Source of the DNA: Vitrella brassicaformis
Taxonomy: Eukaryota > Sar > Vitrellaceae
DNA length: 64,000 bases
Assembly: GCA_001179505.1 (NCBI GenBank)
Contig: CDMY01000255.1
Span: 337,936-401,935 of the forward strand
Direction: 5' to 3'
Position numbers and translations under genes: made by a program. A model generated the notes under the pieces. The model was not told the DNA's origin and did not search any database. It saw nothing but the letters and a program-made list of their open reading frames with translations. This document shows, one piece after another, positions 32,935-45,758 of the stretch (within the stretch, counting starts at the first letter, position 1; the number at the start of each line of letters is the position of its first letter).

Positions 32935-35900
32935 ATGGACTCCATGGCGCTGTGGAGCACTGTTGCGGTGCAGCATTTCATGAGTTACATCGTCTGGATC
33001 AACGGTGCGTCATCGTTTGTTCCTGTGCCTGTTGTGCTGCCCTTGAAGAGAAGGCGAAGGCTGCATTCCGCCACAAGACTGCAGCGAGTGTCTGTGTCAT
33101 CATGGAGAGAGACTGTCGATGGTGCCCTGAAGGAGACTAGTGGCGATGATGATGCGACCGGCCGTGTCTACCCACGCGACGGGAGGGACTGGCCAGCAGA
33201 GAGCGACGATGACCTGGTGTCTTACCTCACCGTTGACGATGCCTTCGGCGTCACGTCGGCCTCTTTTGATGAGGGCTTCTCTCCCGCCTCCGAGGAGGAT
33301 CGTACCGCTAGTCGAGAGGCACACTGCAGGCAAGCTCCCTTCAACGGCCAAGAGTCCGGACTCGCGGCATCGACGGCAACTCCCCGGGAGCGGCGAGATC
33401 CGACAATCTCGACAGAGCCCGCACTATCGTTTCGGAAGGTCCGAAGCGAAGCGGCGCCAAGTGTGCAGAAGCGGGCAGATGGGGGAGCCTCACGGGCACC
33501 AGACGAGCGGCAGCCTCAGTATGTGCCTGAAATTATCCGGTTGGCCCGGAATGGTGACATTGACGGGGCGATGGAGCTGCTCGAGCGGTACGAGGAGTCT
33601 CGCGTGAAGCGCGTCGGCGACAGGGTGCACTTGAACGTCAATCGGGACTGCTACACCGTGTTGCTGAATGTGTGTGCGCTGGACCACGACATCACGAGGA
33701 CCCTTACAGTGTACTCCAAGATGGTCAATGCCAATCTGGACCTCACCGAGCCCGACTATGTCGCTCTCATACGCGCCTATGCCAAGAACAGCCAGCTCAA
33801 AGAGGCATTCCAGATCGCCCTTTCCATGATCCAACAGGTATTCGATGCGGGCCGGGGGTCACAAAGCCTCATGCCATCCATTATCTATCGTGTGTCGTGC
33901 CTGATGGATGCGTTCGTTTCTGCCCGTCCTTTCTTTCTTGGTCAAGGGAATAGCGCCGAAGCTGCGAACATACAATCCCATCTTAGAAGGGCTGTGCAGT
34001 CAGGGTGACTTGGACGGAATATTCGATTTACTGCAGCACATGAAGCACCAAGCTCTCTTCCCGGGTGAGCCAGACAAACACGGGGCTGAGAGGGCGATTC
34101 GCTCATGAGTGGTGGTCTGTGTGCGTGTGTGTGTGTGTGTTTGATTCATTCACTCATTCAGCTCACGAGGAGATTCTTCTTACCCTGCGGACTCTCAAAG
34201 ATCACGGGCTGCTGTTCAGCGGCGACGCTTTGTGGCAGGAACGAGTCAACTTTCTGATGAATCTTCTGATCGAGGAGACATCCGACCTTCACGTACGGGT
34301 GGCGGAGGACTTTGTGCGTGAGCTTGCCCCTACCGCCCCACGAGAAGGAGCTACATCAACAGGAGGGCAAGAGCCCCCCCCACGGGCGGCAGCGAGGATA
34401 GTGTCGATCGAAGATGGCTGGTGTCCTGCGTGTGGCGAGAGGCTGGAAACGGTGCGATTGGACTCGAGGGAGGGACGGCGACTAAGGCTGGCAGTGCTCA
34501 AACTCGCCGCGCTCAGCCATCCCAAGGAGGTCTGCGGACTCGAGATATTCAGGAGATTCCTCATGAGGTCACATCAGCCACCCAGCAAGGCCTGGATGCA
34601 CACTGTCGCACATCCATCTTAGGGGACACACACTTACAGGCAGATTGATGGGTATGATGTGACGTGGCGTATGAATGTGTCCATCCATCGTGTTGTGTGC
34701 AGCCGCGGTCCGTTTACGATGATATTGGATGCGCCCAACATAGCGTACCAGCGCCAGAACACGAATAGGGGTCACTTCAGCTACCTGCAGATTGAGATGG
34801 TTAAGGAGGAGCTCGTGCGGCGAGGCGAGCGGCCGCTTATCGTCCTCCCCAGGCACTATTACTGGGACAGGGTCAAAGTCCCCAACTGCTCCAAAGGCAC
34901 AATTCGCACACTCGCAAGGTAGGGACACACAAACCGGACTGTATGTATGTATTTACTACCCCTACAGGGAGGGAGGGAGGAACGCAACAACCAGGAGACA
35001 GACAGACAGACAGACAGGCCAGCCGGCAGTGAGTGCGTCAGGAGTCCCACTTGGCTTGCGTGAAGCATCATGATACGTGTCCGTCCGCGTATGTGAGTAT
35101 GGTTGACTTGGCTGCCCGTTTGTCTGTCTGTCTGTCTGTCTCGCTGACCAGGGAGGTGTACAGCGAGCGTACGGTGAATTGGGACGTACTTGCGCCTGAG
35201 GACAAGGAGCTGGTCAAGAAGTGGGAGGACGAGGGATGCCTATTCGTATGCAACTTCAAGGTACCATGGCACCGCATCGCACTGCAGCCACAGGGGGAAA
35301 GAATGAATCGCGAGCTAGGTGCTGTGTGTCACTATATCCCTCCCTGTTGGTTGCGATGCAACTGCTGGTGTTTGCTTTGCAGGCGCACGATGATTACTAC
35401 TGGATACTGGCGACGCTGATGGAGGACACGACCCTTCTGCATGAGTCGGTGCCCAACAACATGAAGGCTCAGTTCCTCAGGAGGCTGGACGACTATCGAG
35501 CCAGTCGGGGTGAGGGCGGTGGGGCCGGGGGTGAGACGGCCGTCAGCACCATCGGGCGAAACCACCCGCCTGTCTATATTGTCACCAACGACCTCCTCAG
35601 AGACCATCACCTCACCATGCTAGGTCAGGTGGCACCCACCCACACATGCCAACAAGGGAAGGAACTAGCGAGGGAGGGAGCGAGGGAGGGCCTGCCTGCA
35701 TGCCTGCCAAGATGGTCTGTCTGCAACGTGTGTTTCCCTTCATGTTGTGCCCGCCTCCTTCTGTAGAGCCCCGAGCGTTTCGTCGGTGGCGGTCCTCGAC
35801 GCTCATTAATTTCGACTTTGAGCGACCTATCTCACGTAAGGACCAGGGGTCGTCTGTGTATCTGTGTATATGTGTATCTGTGTATCTGTGTATCTGTGTG

Positions 35901-36170
35901 TATGTGTGTATGGGTCCCTCCCTCCCAGATCTGGACCCCCAATCCCTCTCCCGCAGGCCCGACTTTCACGTGCAATGGCCGCCCACCTTTTCCCGCGAGC
36001 CGCAGAAGGTCGAGGGGAGGAGGTGCTGGCACATACCCGTCTGGTACCCTGACCAATGGCGGGAAGCACCCTCCCGCTCCACTGGAGCCAAGAAGCCAAG
36101 ACAGCAGCGCATGCTACCGGAGCCGGAGAGGAAACAAACAGGATGGCTATGTCTATGTCTGGACCTATGA
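32935..36170 (+). CDS. PRORP: Protein-only RNase P (PRORP)
   Basis: Single-protein endonuclease that removes tRNA 5' leaders without an RNA subunit. Eight exons (32935-33837, 33947-34064, 34162-34567, 34703-34918, 35152-35260, 35383-35623, 35767-35835, 35929-36170) sum exactly to 767 residues. The N-terminal 40 residues are hydrophobic then Arg-rich (LPLKRRRRLHSATRLQ), suggesting organelle targeting. PPR helices follow from about residue 195 (PEIIRLARNGDIDGAMELLE, DCYTVLLNVCA, YVALIRAYAKNSQLKEAF, TYNPILEGLCSQGDLDGIF). The zinc-binding pair CPACG precedes the NYN/PIN metallonuclease, whose acidic residues lie in ILDAPNIAY, HDDYYWILATL and IVTNDLLRDHH. The C-terminal RCWHIPVW supplies the second half of the zinc site. 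Low-complexity inserts separate the blocks. Confidence 0.94.
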
Positions 36171-36551
36171 CTGACGGACGGACGTGTGTGTGTGTGCGTG
36201 TGGATGTACGTACATGTGCCAAAAGGCGTGTGCAGTTAGTTGGTTGATCGATGAATGAAGGGATCGGACATACATATTCACAAGGCCCAGGCAGACACCC
36301 AAGTCCATCGCTCCTTCCTCCGACATGATATCCACGTTTCGACACCCGTCCATCCATCAATCCATCAGCCACCCATTCACCCACCCTCAGTCAGTCAGTC
36401 AGTCATTCTCGCCGATTCCCTCACTCAGTCACTGCATGGCAACTAGCGCATCCCCACACCGCCAGCATAAGATACTGGATTCGCCACCGCGGCCTACAAA
36501 CACCACACACCCGGCAGAGTCGATGAAACCATGCCTTCCCTCCCGGCCAGC
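36171..36551. other. Intergenic, convergent 3' ends of PRORP and P4H-like gene
   Basis: CCATC, TCAG and ACCC microsatellites; no gene or RNA recognised. Confidence 0.4.
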
Positions 36552-38563
36552 TTAAGATGGCTGCTCGCTGACCTGCCCGTTCTGCACAGCTGACATGGAT
36601 GCCCTGAATGAATGAATCAATGAAATAAATACACACTAACAATCGCTGACCCACTGACTCGCTGGCTTTCTCGGGAGGGAGGGGACAGTCTCGTCGGGCG
36701 TTCTTCCTTCCTTCCTGCCTGCCTTGATGCCTGTCTCTGACTGACTGACCTGCATACATCCGTCGCTTCGGCATTCAAGAGCTGCTTTGGCGGGCCCTTT
36801 GCGAGCGGCGGATGGAGGCAACGAGCGTGACTTGCGCGCGGCTAGCAGGCCATAGCAGACACAGCACACCCTCTCACCCGCACTGATGGGTCGGTGCGCC
36901 TGGGACAGCGAACAGGCCCTCACGCTGACATTCATACATACATACATACATGTGGATGCATGGATGGGGTGCATCCAACAAGCCAAGGATAGGGAGGGAG
37001 AGAGGGGGGGAACAAAGAGACAAAGAGACAGACATGCTCTGACTGAGGCCTGTGATGAGGGAGGAAAAGGGGCTGGCTGCGTCCCTCCCTGCCTGCCTTT
37101 CTTTCGTACGTGGTATGCGTGCCATGTTCTTGGCGTGATGGCTGAGACACAGTGCCAACGAGTGCCGTCTGCGGAGTATCTGCCAGCCAGCCAGCCAAAC
37201 ACACAGACAGAACCCGTTGGCCCTCAAGTCAGTGACGCTTCACGTTGCCTTGCCCCTCTCTCTCCCTGTCTCACTCCCTCTCTCCCGCCCCATGTCTGTC
37301 ACTCAGTCCATTGCCCCACTTGCTCCCTCACCTGTGATCCACACATTCATGCCCATCTTTCTGTGCCCATCCAGCGTCGGCCGCGCTTGATGCACCACTC
37401 TGGGATCTGCACACACACGAAACAAGGGAGGGCTTCTGTGTGTTTCAAGCCTTTCAATCGTATGGTACATACGTACGTGCATGCACTGCGTGTGTGTGTG
37501 TCCATCGCCCACCCACCCACCCAGCCAGCCAGCCAGCCTTCCCACGGCCACCCAGCCAGGTAGGTGCCTACCTGCAGTCCCGTCGGGGAATAGGTTGCTC
37601 CAGAAGAGTGCCCGGCCGCGCCGTGGATGGAACCGCTGGTTGATGAGCGGGAAATCCGTCTCACCGCCAGCCGAATCAGGCAGGGACGTCAGGTACTGAC
37701 CCACACACACACACATACACACACATTGCACGTGTATGGTATGAGTCAAGTTGTAGGTAGGTGGGTAGGTACGTAGGTAGTCATGCATAGACGCTGCAAG
37801 GCCAGCCCAGCCCGCAGACCTGCCTGCCTACCACGAATGCAGTGAGGATCCTCCTGGGCTCCTCAGCAAATGCGTCGGGCATGACTACACGGATGTCAGG
37901 TGGGCTGTCCTGGAAGTCCTCGCGGCTTCTGCCCCCAGACGCGGCCCCCGGAAGCTTCAGACCTACGGCGTCTACATCTCCCTCCAGACGACCTGCGTCA
38001 TGATGAATATCGAAATACTGCATGCCATGCCATGCAACCAAACAACCAATTCACCCGCGACACAACACAACACAGCACAACACAACACAACACAGCAAAG
38101 GGAGAAACACATTTGAATAAATGCCAAACGGGTTGTGTTGATTGAGCTGTCTGTCTGTCTGTCTGTCTGTGGCGTGGTGTGTGGTGCGTCTTTCTCGACT
38201 TACTTACCTGCCCCGGGGCGTATGAGAGGAGCTGCAGTGGCTCGACATTCTCGTGTGGCAGACCAACGCAATCAGCCGCCCTCCTGACCACACCACACAT
38301 CACACGACAGACAACAGTGTCACCTGCAGGTACCTGCAACTTGGGCTCAGTGTGTCTCTGTGTGTACGTATGTGTGTGTGCATCGACAGTGTGCTGGTGG
38401 ATGGGATGGCCGGCCCAGCACCCCAATCAATCTGTGTGCGCCCTCTCCTGTGGTTCATTCAACTGACCTCTCAATGTTGCGGATAACGGTGCTGCCGCAC
38501 TTTGGCAGGTGAGTGTAGGTGGACGTGCGGCACTCATCATACACCAACTGATGGTACATGCAT

Positions 38564-38594
<31 letters not shown>

Positions 38595-39091
38595 AGATCC
38601 GTCCGTCCGTCCGCGCAACTAGTGGCGTGTGTTCAGGGTGTGGTGCCCCCGACCTGACCTCCTCGTTCTCTAGGTCTTGCGTGAAGCTCCGCTGGAACTC
38701 ATCGTGATGCTGACTGTAGTACTGGGCGATGTACGACAGCTCGCTGCAGCCATACACGGGATCAGGTGTGTGCCCGACCTCTGTTCTACTGATATGTATC
38801 CCTCCCTGCTGACCTTACCTTTCCGTCAGGAACTCATCGCACGCATAGATGTTTGGCGTGCGGTGGACCAACTCAAGAGTCCTGCCACCTGCAGTGCAGG
38901 CAGCAGACAGATGAATGAAAGGATGGACAGATTCAGACAGCTAGAGATGCAGCCATCACTCACTTACAGATTCGTTCGACCGCCTGCGGCTTGGAAGTGT
39001 AGAATAGGCGCTTGAACTGCTCTGACACGTGTATCGCCCTCGGCCGCTCCTTCAGACCCTGAATGCGCACCGACTTTCGACTAGGATTCAT
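36552..39091 (-). CDS. Prolyl-4-hydroxylase-like Fe(II)/2-oxoglutarate dioxygenase
   Basis: P4H-type oxygenase that would hydroxylate proline in target proteins. It starts MNPSRKSVRIQGLKERPRA at 39091. Middle exons carry RTSTYTHLPKCG, ENVEPLQLLSYAPGQ and FDIHHDAGRL, giving the His-x-Asp iron ligands at 38003-38011 (HHD). The C-terminal exons give GGETDFPLINQRFHPRRGRA, then LFWSNLFPDGTADP and the distal ligand in VVHQARPTLDGHRKMGMNVWI (shortened from the HxGCPVxxGxKW pattern). The expected set His, Asp, His and Lys is present. The end is unsure: after MNVWIT the exon at about 36720-36870 (Arg/Ala-rich) and a last exon ending at 36552 can be joined, but that acceptor is ambiguous. No strong signal peptide was seen. 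Confidence 0.78.
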
Positions 39092-39119
39092 CCTTGCTCA
39101 TTTCTCATCCATCGTTTTG

Positions 39120-39127
39120 AGCTCGCA
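39120..39127 (-). promoter_or_regulatory. TGCGAGCT octamer, P4H-like/PhyH-like promoter
   Basis: The minus strand reads ATTGCGAGCTCAAAAC. It lies in the 184-bp gap between start codons 39091 and 39276, 29 bp from the P4H ATG. Confidence 0.5.
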
Positions 39128-39275
39128 ATCCCTTCCCTCTTCGGCAAAGGACTCAATCCGCGTTCACGAAGGTAGGGCACGCACTCCGATGCAGCGAAGG
39201 GAGAACGATTCATGAAGACTGTCACCCATTCGTTGATTTGTTGTGTGGTGTGACGGTGTCTGCAGCGACGAGGGG

Positions 39276-41564
39276 ATGGCCAAGAAGGGCGGGACAGGGG
39301 CCCACCCGCAGCCAAAAGAGGCTCCCAAGATGCCCCCTCGAGCCAAGAAGAAGGGCGGCGGCATGGGGTATGTGATGCCTGTGGTCGCAGCGGCGATTGC
39401 ACTCATGGCCATCGGGGCGGCGGTGTTGTTCACCCGCTCATCGACGGGTCCAACTTCCATCCTTCCAAGGATGGGTTCGTCACGGCGGCGTGAGTCAGCG
39501 GCCGATCTGCTCAAGTCATGGAAGGATGCGCCCGTGGACAACATGCCCGACGGCCTCAAGGCCAAGCTCTCGTGCTTCAAGGAGTGCGCCGAGGAAATGA
39601 CCGCCGACCAGGAGGAACGATTCAAATCAAAACTGCAGAAAACCAGCCCCCAACAGTGAGGCAGGCAGGGAGGGAGAGAGGCAGGCAGGAGGCCAGCCTT
39701 CCTCCCTATATGTTCGTCTGTGCGTTTCACCCACCCACCCACCCTTGTGTGTGTGTCAGGTACGTTGAGGTGGCAGCGTCCAACGAGCTTGATTTGCTTG
39801 CGTACGCCGACTGCCAGGCGTACTGCGAAAAGGCCGAGTTGGGGAGCCTCCTGGGTGTGTCCATCCAGGACCCCTGGGCCGACATCGCTTTGGGGCGGTT
39901 CAAGAAGCGCCAGCTCAAGGCAGACAGACTCAAGCTCCAGACGCAGCAAGCCGACAACGAGACGACTGTCAAGGTGGTGGACTCGCAGCAGAACGAGACG
40001 GAGAATGCCATCATCAAGGGCAACCTGGACCTGTCGGCCCTCCCTGCCGACCTGGAAGAGTACCTCACCTGCGCCAAGGAGTGCACCGACATATCGAGAC
40101 TCACATTCGACTTCAGCAAGGAGCCGCAGCCAACGGTAGAGGACTTGCTGCAGACCCTCCGCACCTGCGGCCTCGTGTCGCTCGTCAACTACTTCCCTTC
40201 AGCTTATGCGCGGGAGATCCACGCTGCCATCGGACAGCTCGAGAAGGCAGGCAAGGTCAACCAAATCCCTCTCAAACACTTCCAAAACATGAACCTCTGG
40301 TGAGACAGGCGGACAGGCGGACAGACAGACAGACAGACAGACAGACAAGCGACAGGCAGGCACGAACGGCCGCATTTTGTTTCCGTCCGTCCATCCATCC
40401 GTCCATCCGTCCGTGGTCAGGAACAACCGTTACGAGATGTGGCTGCCTTACGTGGAGCCGTTCATGCGTCTGGCTGCCACCTTCGCCAACAGGACGGTCA
40501 TCCCCCAAGTGATCAAGGGATACCTGCAGCCAGACCCACAAGGACCCGTTCTTGACTACCCCAGGTGACTGACGCACAGACACACAGACAGACAGACCGT
40601 CTCCTTGTGCTCTGTGGCTTGTCTGTCGTCAGTGCCATCTTTGCCCCTGCGCGTACGACCGGATCTCAGCCGCTGCACCGCGACACAGTGGATTCGCTGA
40701 GAAGCGAGAGGGGCGTCGGGGAGACCGTCAATGTGCAAATCGCCATACAAGACATGACACACCAAATGGGTCGGTCAACTGGCCAGCAGGGCAGGCCCAA
40801 CAGTGGCAGGCCCTTTGCGCCTGTTTGTGGCCAAGTCAAACACAGCCTGTCTGTGTATGTGCTGTCTGTGTCGTGCTGTGTGTCTGTCTGTCTCTGCAGG
40901 CCCCACTCTCTTCTGCCCATGCTCTCAGAAGTACTTGGTGAGTCAGTCAGTGCGTGAGCTGCCCTTGGAGGATAGATAGATGGACATGAAGCGAATTTAA
41001 ATCGGTCGACGGCTGGCTGGCTGGCTGGCTGGTTGTGTCTGTCTGTCTGTCTGTGCGTTTAGGTGTTTGGTGACAATTACGTGACGGATGCGTTGGAGTT
41101 TTGGTTTTGGCGGTCGGCGGATGACCGCGACAACCACTGCATTGAGAGCACAGCCTTCTCGCGAGACTTCACACCGGCAGGCGCTGTCACCGTATACGAT
41201 GGCATCACTGTCCACCAAGGTGCCAGCCACGCGGGTGCATGGGGGCCGGGGGGGGGGGGGGGGGNNNNNNNNNNNNNNNNNNNNNNNNNNNNNNNNNNNN
41301 NNNNNNNNNNNNNNNNNNNNNNNNNNNNNNNNNNNNNNNNNNNNNNNNNNNNNNNNNNNNNNNNNNNNNNNNNNNNNNNNNNNNNNNNNNNNNNNNNNNN
41401 NNNNNNNNNNNNNNNNNNNNNNNNNNNNNNNNNNNNNNNNNNNNNNNNNNNNNNNNNNNNNNNNNNNNNNNNNNNNNNNNNNNNNNNNNNNNNNNNNNNN
41501 NNNNNNNNNNNNNNNNNNNNNNNNNNNNNNNNNNNNNNNNNNNNNNNNNNNNNNNNNNNNNNNN

Positions 41565-41601
<37 letters not shown>

Positions 41602-41877
41602 TGCGGTGGGGTGCGCACGGCAGGCAGGCAGGCAAAGGCAACCAAGAGATGCGGGGCGTGGCGTGGCGTGGGTGAGCGTGGCGTGTGTGTGTGTGTGTGT
41701 TCAGGAATGGCCAACACGAGTCCGTCGAATCGCACCATCATGAATCTGTCCTTCGCAGCGTCGGACGCGATGCGGTCGAGCGATGCCTTCACTTCACTCA
41801 TGTCGTCCTTTGCCAAAAAGGACGTACTCAAACATCGCAAGGCCTTCGCTGACAACGTCTTCCACACACACACATGA
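39276..41877 (+). CDS. Single-pass membrane protein with PhyH-like 2-oxoglutarate dioxygenase domain
   Basis: Seven exons (39276-39655, 39760-40299, 40421-40564, 40633-40769, 40900-40937, 41063-41219, 41705-41877) sum exactly to 522 residues. A basic N-tail (MAKKGGTGAH) precedes one membrane span, about residues 31-50 (YVMPVVAAAIALMAIGAAVL), giving a type II topology. A Cys-containing helical region follows (residues 80-330). The C-terminal part looks like phytanoyl-CoA dioxygenase: QPLHRDT supplies the HxD iron ligands, VQIAIQDMTHQMGPT is the following strand, and YDGITVHQG gives the distal His, with SNRTIMNLSF supplying the 2-oxoglutarate Arg. The substrate is unknown. Intron 6 contains the 300-N assembly gap, yet exons 6 and 7 join in frame, so no coding loss is implied. 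Confidence 0.75.
41249..41600. other. Assembly gap flanked by G homopolymers, inside an intron
   Basis: 300 N (41265-41564) with a run of G on the left (about 41250-41264) and 36 G on the right (41565-41600). The true intron length is unknown. The G run probably stopped sequencing. Confidence 0.97.
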
Positions 41878-42246
41878 ATCAATCAATGAATCAATGTACC
41901 ACCCACACATGGGCCACTGGCTACCTGGGGCGGTTGGGTGTCTGTGTGTGTGACCTAAGACATTATGGGAGTCCTAGAGTAAGATTTATTGTGGTGGTCT
42001 TTTGTGTTTGTGAGACACCCGATGGACATCGTGTGATACGACACACGTATTTAGGAGATTTTCCGATACTGACTTGACTTACCGGGACGGATCGAATCGC
42101 CATTGCAGAGAGACATATCATCCATCCAATACGGTGGATGACTTGTTACCTCGAGAAGGTCCCCCCGGCCCCAATTCAAAGGAAACTCCCGCGGCCCCAG
42201 TCTCCTCCCTCCCTCCCTTCCAAGAAATACGCGTGTGTGCGAAGCA
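41878..42246. other. Intergenic between PhyH-like and GH16-like genes (tandem)
   Basis: About 370 bp holding the 5' region of the GH16-like gene. No TGCGAGCT octamer. Nothing else recognised. Confidence 0.4.
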
Positions 42247-43897
42247 ATGCAGCCTGCTGATCATCTATGTCGTCTGCCGCCGCTGCTGCTGTTCCTCTTT
42301 GCCATCGGTGGGCGGCTGCCTGGCATCGCTGGCCAGTGTGAATGGAGCGTGAGTGAGTATGTGGGGACCGGGACGGGCGACTGCGGCCGCGAGTACGATG
42401 CCGGCGAGGTGGTGGCCTTGACGGGGCCTTCCAAGTACGGGCGTTACGAGGCGCGAATGCTGCCCAACGTCTTGTGGGCTGACGGGGTGGTGCTTTCATT
42501 CATCCTCTGGTACCAAGACAGCGACAAGGTGCCCGGCACCCCCTGGGGCGAGATAGACTACCAGATATTCCTGGGGGGCCCTCATGGGGAGAAGGGGGAG
42601 CCGCTGCAGACTAACATCGTTCTAGGTAGGTATCAATGTGCATGGATGCATGTAAGCAACATGAACAAGGAAGCAAGGCAGTCAATCAAGCCCCTCCGTC
42701 GCTCTATCCGTCCATCTGTCTGTCTGTCTGTCTGTCTGTGTGTGTGTGTGTGTGTTGGGTCGGCGCGTCGCAGGTTATGTGTGGAACGATCCCCCCGGCC
42801 TGGGTCTGCACGAGCAGTTCTACGGCCCCCCAGGGTATCCTAAGACCCCTGAGGGGCGGGACAATGAGGCATCCAAAGGGGTCAAGGGCAGCTGGCACAC
42901 TATCGCCATAGAGTGGACGCCGGAACACGTCGAGTGGTGGTTCGATGGACGCAGACTGCGCAGATGCCCCAGTAAGTAATAAATACCGACGGATGCCTGG
43001 CTCGTTCGTTGATTCGTTCCGCTCGCCATTCACTTCATTCCCGAACCATACATACCTCAATCCACTCATAACTGTGTGCATGTGTGTGTGAGTGTGCAGG
43101 TGCCGAGTGTTGCAGCACAGCGACAGTGCCGTCTTTGTGCGAGGACGGCGCTTTGATGACGAACCTGAATGCCATCCCGTCGATGAATGTGCGCATGTCG
43201 ATGTGGCCGGTGAACCCCAAGGAGCCGTGGGCCGCCACCTGGAGTGGCCTGGCTGACCCCGAGAGCTTCCCTCTGGTGGCCTTTGTCGACTACGTCACCT
43301 TCTACTCATACGACCAGGCCACCAAGTCATTTGTCTTTGACGACGTCGAGGTCTTTGACTATGAAGTGGGCCTCGCCAGGACCGATGCCAACCTGCTCGA
43401 GAAATGGTCCCTGCCCACTGGGGTCACCTTCGACGTCAACTGGGCAGAGTTTGGACTCAGGTAAACACACACACACACACACACAGACATTACACGACAC
43501 GACACAACATGCACGCATCTCCGCATATATGTGGATGCGCCCTGGCTGTCACACACACGTGTTGTGCATAGCGTGTGTCTCTGTCTGTCTGTCCTGCCTC
43601 CTACCTGGTGTGTTGTGTGTGTGTGGTCAGGCGGACCAACATAGTGAGTGGATCTGTGTCGAAGCATCTGGCCCTGACGCTTGCCAAGAAGGGTGAGAAT
43701 GCGGTGCCGGCTGCACCCCTCATCGCACCCAATCGGCAGGCCTTGCCGCCAAATGACATCGACGACACACTCTGTCAGTGAGACACACATACATACACAC
43801 ACATAAGACGTACGTACGTACGTACGTACGTACACCTGCACACCGGCTCATACCCTGCCCCCCGCTCGTTTGTAGTATATGTCTCATTTGTCAGTCA

Positions 43898-43933
<36 letters not shown>

Positions 43934-45758
43934 TATCAGATCCTAACAAGACGACTCTTCCGGAGGCAGCGGAGCGTTACCTGGATTGGCGAGAGGAGTG
44001 CGAGGCAGACCCATCGGTGGACCCGGCCAGCGGTAAGGTTCTGAGGATCCCTGGCAAGGTCTTCCAGTACGGCATGGCTCAGCTCAAGGCCGCCCTCACG
44101 CCCCCGGCAGAGACCGCCGACACGTCCACATGGGCTGTCGACGCATGCAAGGCCGAATGCATCGCACGACTTGTCGCCGGCGTACCTCTACACTACTTGT
44201 CCGTCATCGAGACCACCCCTGAGGGGACGGATGAGACCGCATATCAGGTAGGGAGGTCGGTGGGTAGGGAGGCAGGCACAGCACACACGCTGGCTGCATG
44301 ACTGACTGACGGACGTAGCCCGCTACATGCACGCACACGCACGGACGGGGGGGGCGCCCATCTATCTAATGTGATGTGATCTATGTGACCGTTCCATCCA
44401 TCCATCCATGCATCCATCCACCCTGCGTGTGTGCAGTGTATGTGTCTGTTGGAGACAGGTGCAGCAGTTGAGCTGGGTGATGGGGGCAGTGGCTTCGCAT
44501 ATAGCGGCATTCTGTGCGGCGAGGCGGGCAACTTCGACCCCAGCCTGACGACCCCCACCCCGCCCGACGACGTCTCTCCGCCATCCATTGTGGAGGGGCC
44601 GCCTGTCCTGCTGCCGGGGCAGCAGCTCCTGCTCCTTGATGGCGGTCGGCGGTTTACCGATGAGAACTTTGGCACACAACTCCTCGCTGTGAGGATACAA
44701 AATGAGCCGCAGGGCACCTTTGAAACGGTAGGTAGGGCGGTGTGAACGCTGCGGGCGACGCAGCCAATAGACAGACAGACAGACAGACATTCGTGTATTG
44801 CATGTATGTATGTATGCATCAATGAATGAGAGCCGTTTGGTGACTCCCTGTCTGTCTGTCTGTCTGCCTGCCTGTCTGTCCTTCCCTACCCTCTTGGTTG
44901 ATCTCCTTCCTCCTTGCTTTATTATCGATTCATTCAGGATGAGGCGCTGCAGGACTTCGCCACCGATGCGCGGAACGTCATCGCCACGGACCTTTCGGAG
45001 GATCCCGAAAAGGTCATCATCCACTCCATCTCGCCGGGCTCGGCTATCGTCAGATTCGTGTCAGTGAGGAGACACGCACGAATACGTGGATTGCACGCAG
45101 GCAGCTGTCTGTGGAATGAAGGCAGGCGGGCAGCTAATGGGTCTCTGTGTGTGTGTGCAGTGTGCGAGACCAGACTGCGGCTTCGTTGCAGAGCAAATGG
45201 CAGACGAAAGTGGATGCAGCGGACTCTCTGATTGCCACGCAGTACACGATCGATCCTGATTATCCTGTGCTGGTGGCCGTGCCAGACAGTGGGACGCCTC
45301 CCCCGGCAGACTGTGCAGTGGGCGACCCGTTGTGTACCCCGCCCACCCCCCAGCCGACGACCAAGAGGCCCGGCGACTTCCTTGAGGACAACAAGGATGA
45401 AGACCTCGACAAGAAACCCGACATTACCCCGGAAGACCTCGTCCCGCCCGCCATCAAGGATGGCATCGAGCAGATTAAGGATGACACCAAGGAGACCATC
45501 ACAAAGAGCACAGGATGGACGTCATTCGCCATTGCCGCGGGCGCGGGGGTGGGTGTGTTGGCTGTGGGGATGCTCATTCTGTGGTGGACTGGGGCGCTGG
45601 GCAAGCTGCGGAGGCTGTGCTGTCCGAGGAGGGAGAAACTATTGGACAAAGGCGGCGAGAGGGCCAGGGAGAGGAAGACAGAGACGCTGAGACAGTCGCG
45701 CGGACACCACCAACCGGCACACAGGAGCCCTGCCAGTCCGCAGAGGGTCTTTGTTTAG
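42247..45758 (+). CDS. GH16-like type I membrane protein, probably catalytically dead
   Basis: Eight exons (42247-42625, 42774-42971, 43098-43460, 43631-43773, 43940-44247, 44437-44727, 44938-45059, 45160-45758) sum exactly to 800 residues. A signal peptide (LPPLLLFLFAIGGRLPGIAG) is followed by a family 16 glycoside-hydrolase jelly roll: YGRYEARMLPNV, the active-site strand PWGEIDYQIFLG, QTNIVLGYVW, HEQFYGPP and WHTIAIEWTPEHVEWWFDG. Active GH16 enzymes need ExDxE or ExDxxE. Here the sequence is EIDYQI, so the acid/base Glu is Gln and the other option is Ile. Binding to beta-glucan rather than hydrolysis is inferred. A SEA-like segment (ALQDFATDARNVIATDL ... VIIHSISPGSAIVRF) precedes an acidic Pro-rich stalk, one membrane span (SFAIAAGAGVGVLAVGMLIL, about 45525-45590) and a basic cytoplasmic tail. 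Confidence 0.8.
43808..43833. repeat. (ACGT)n self-complementary microsatellite in intron
   Basis: More than six ACGT units in an intron of the GH16-like gene. The tract is palindromic and could extrude a cruciform. Confidence 0.85.
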
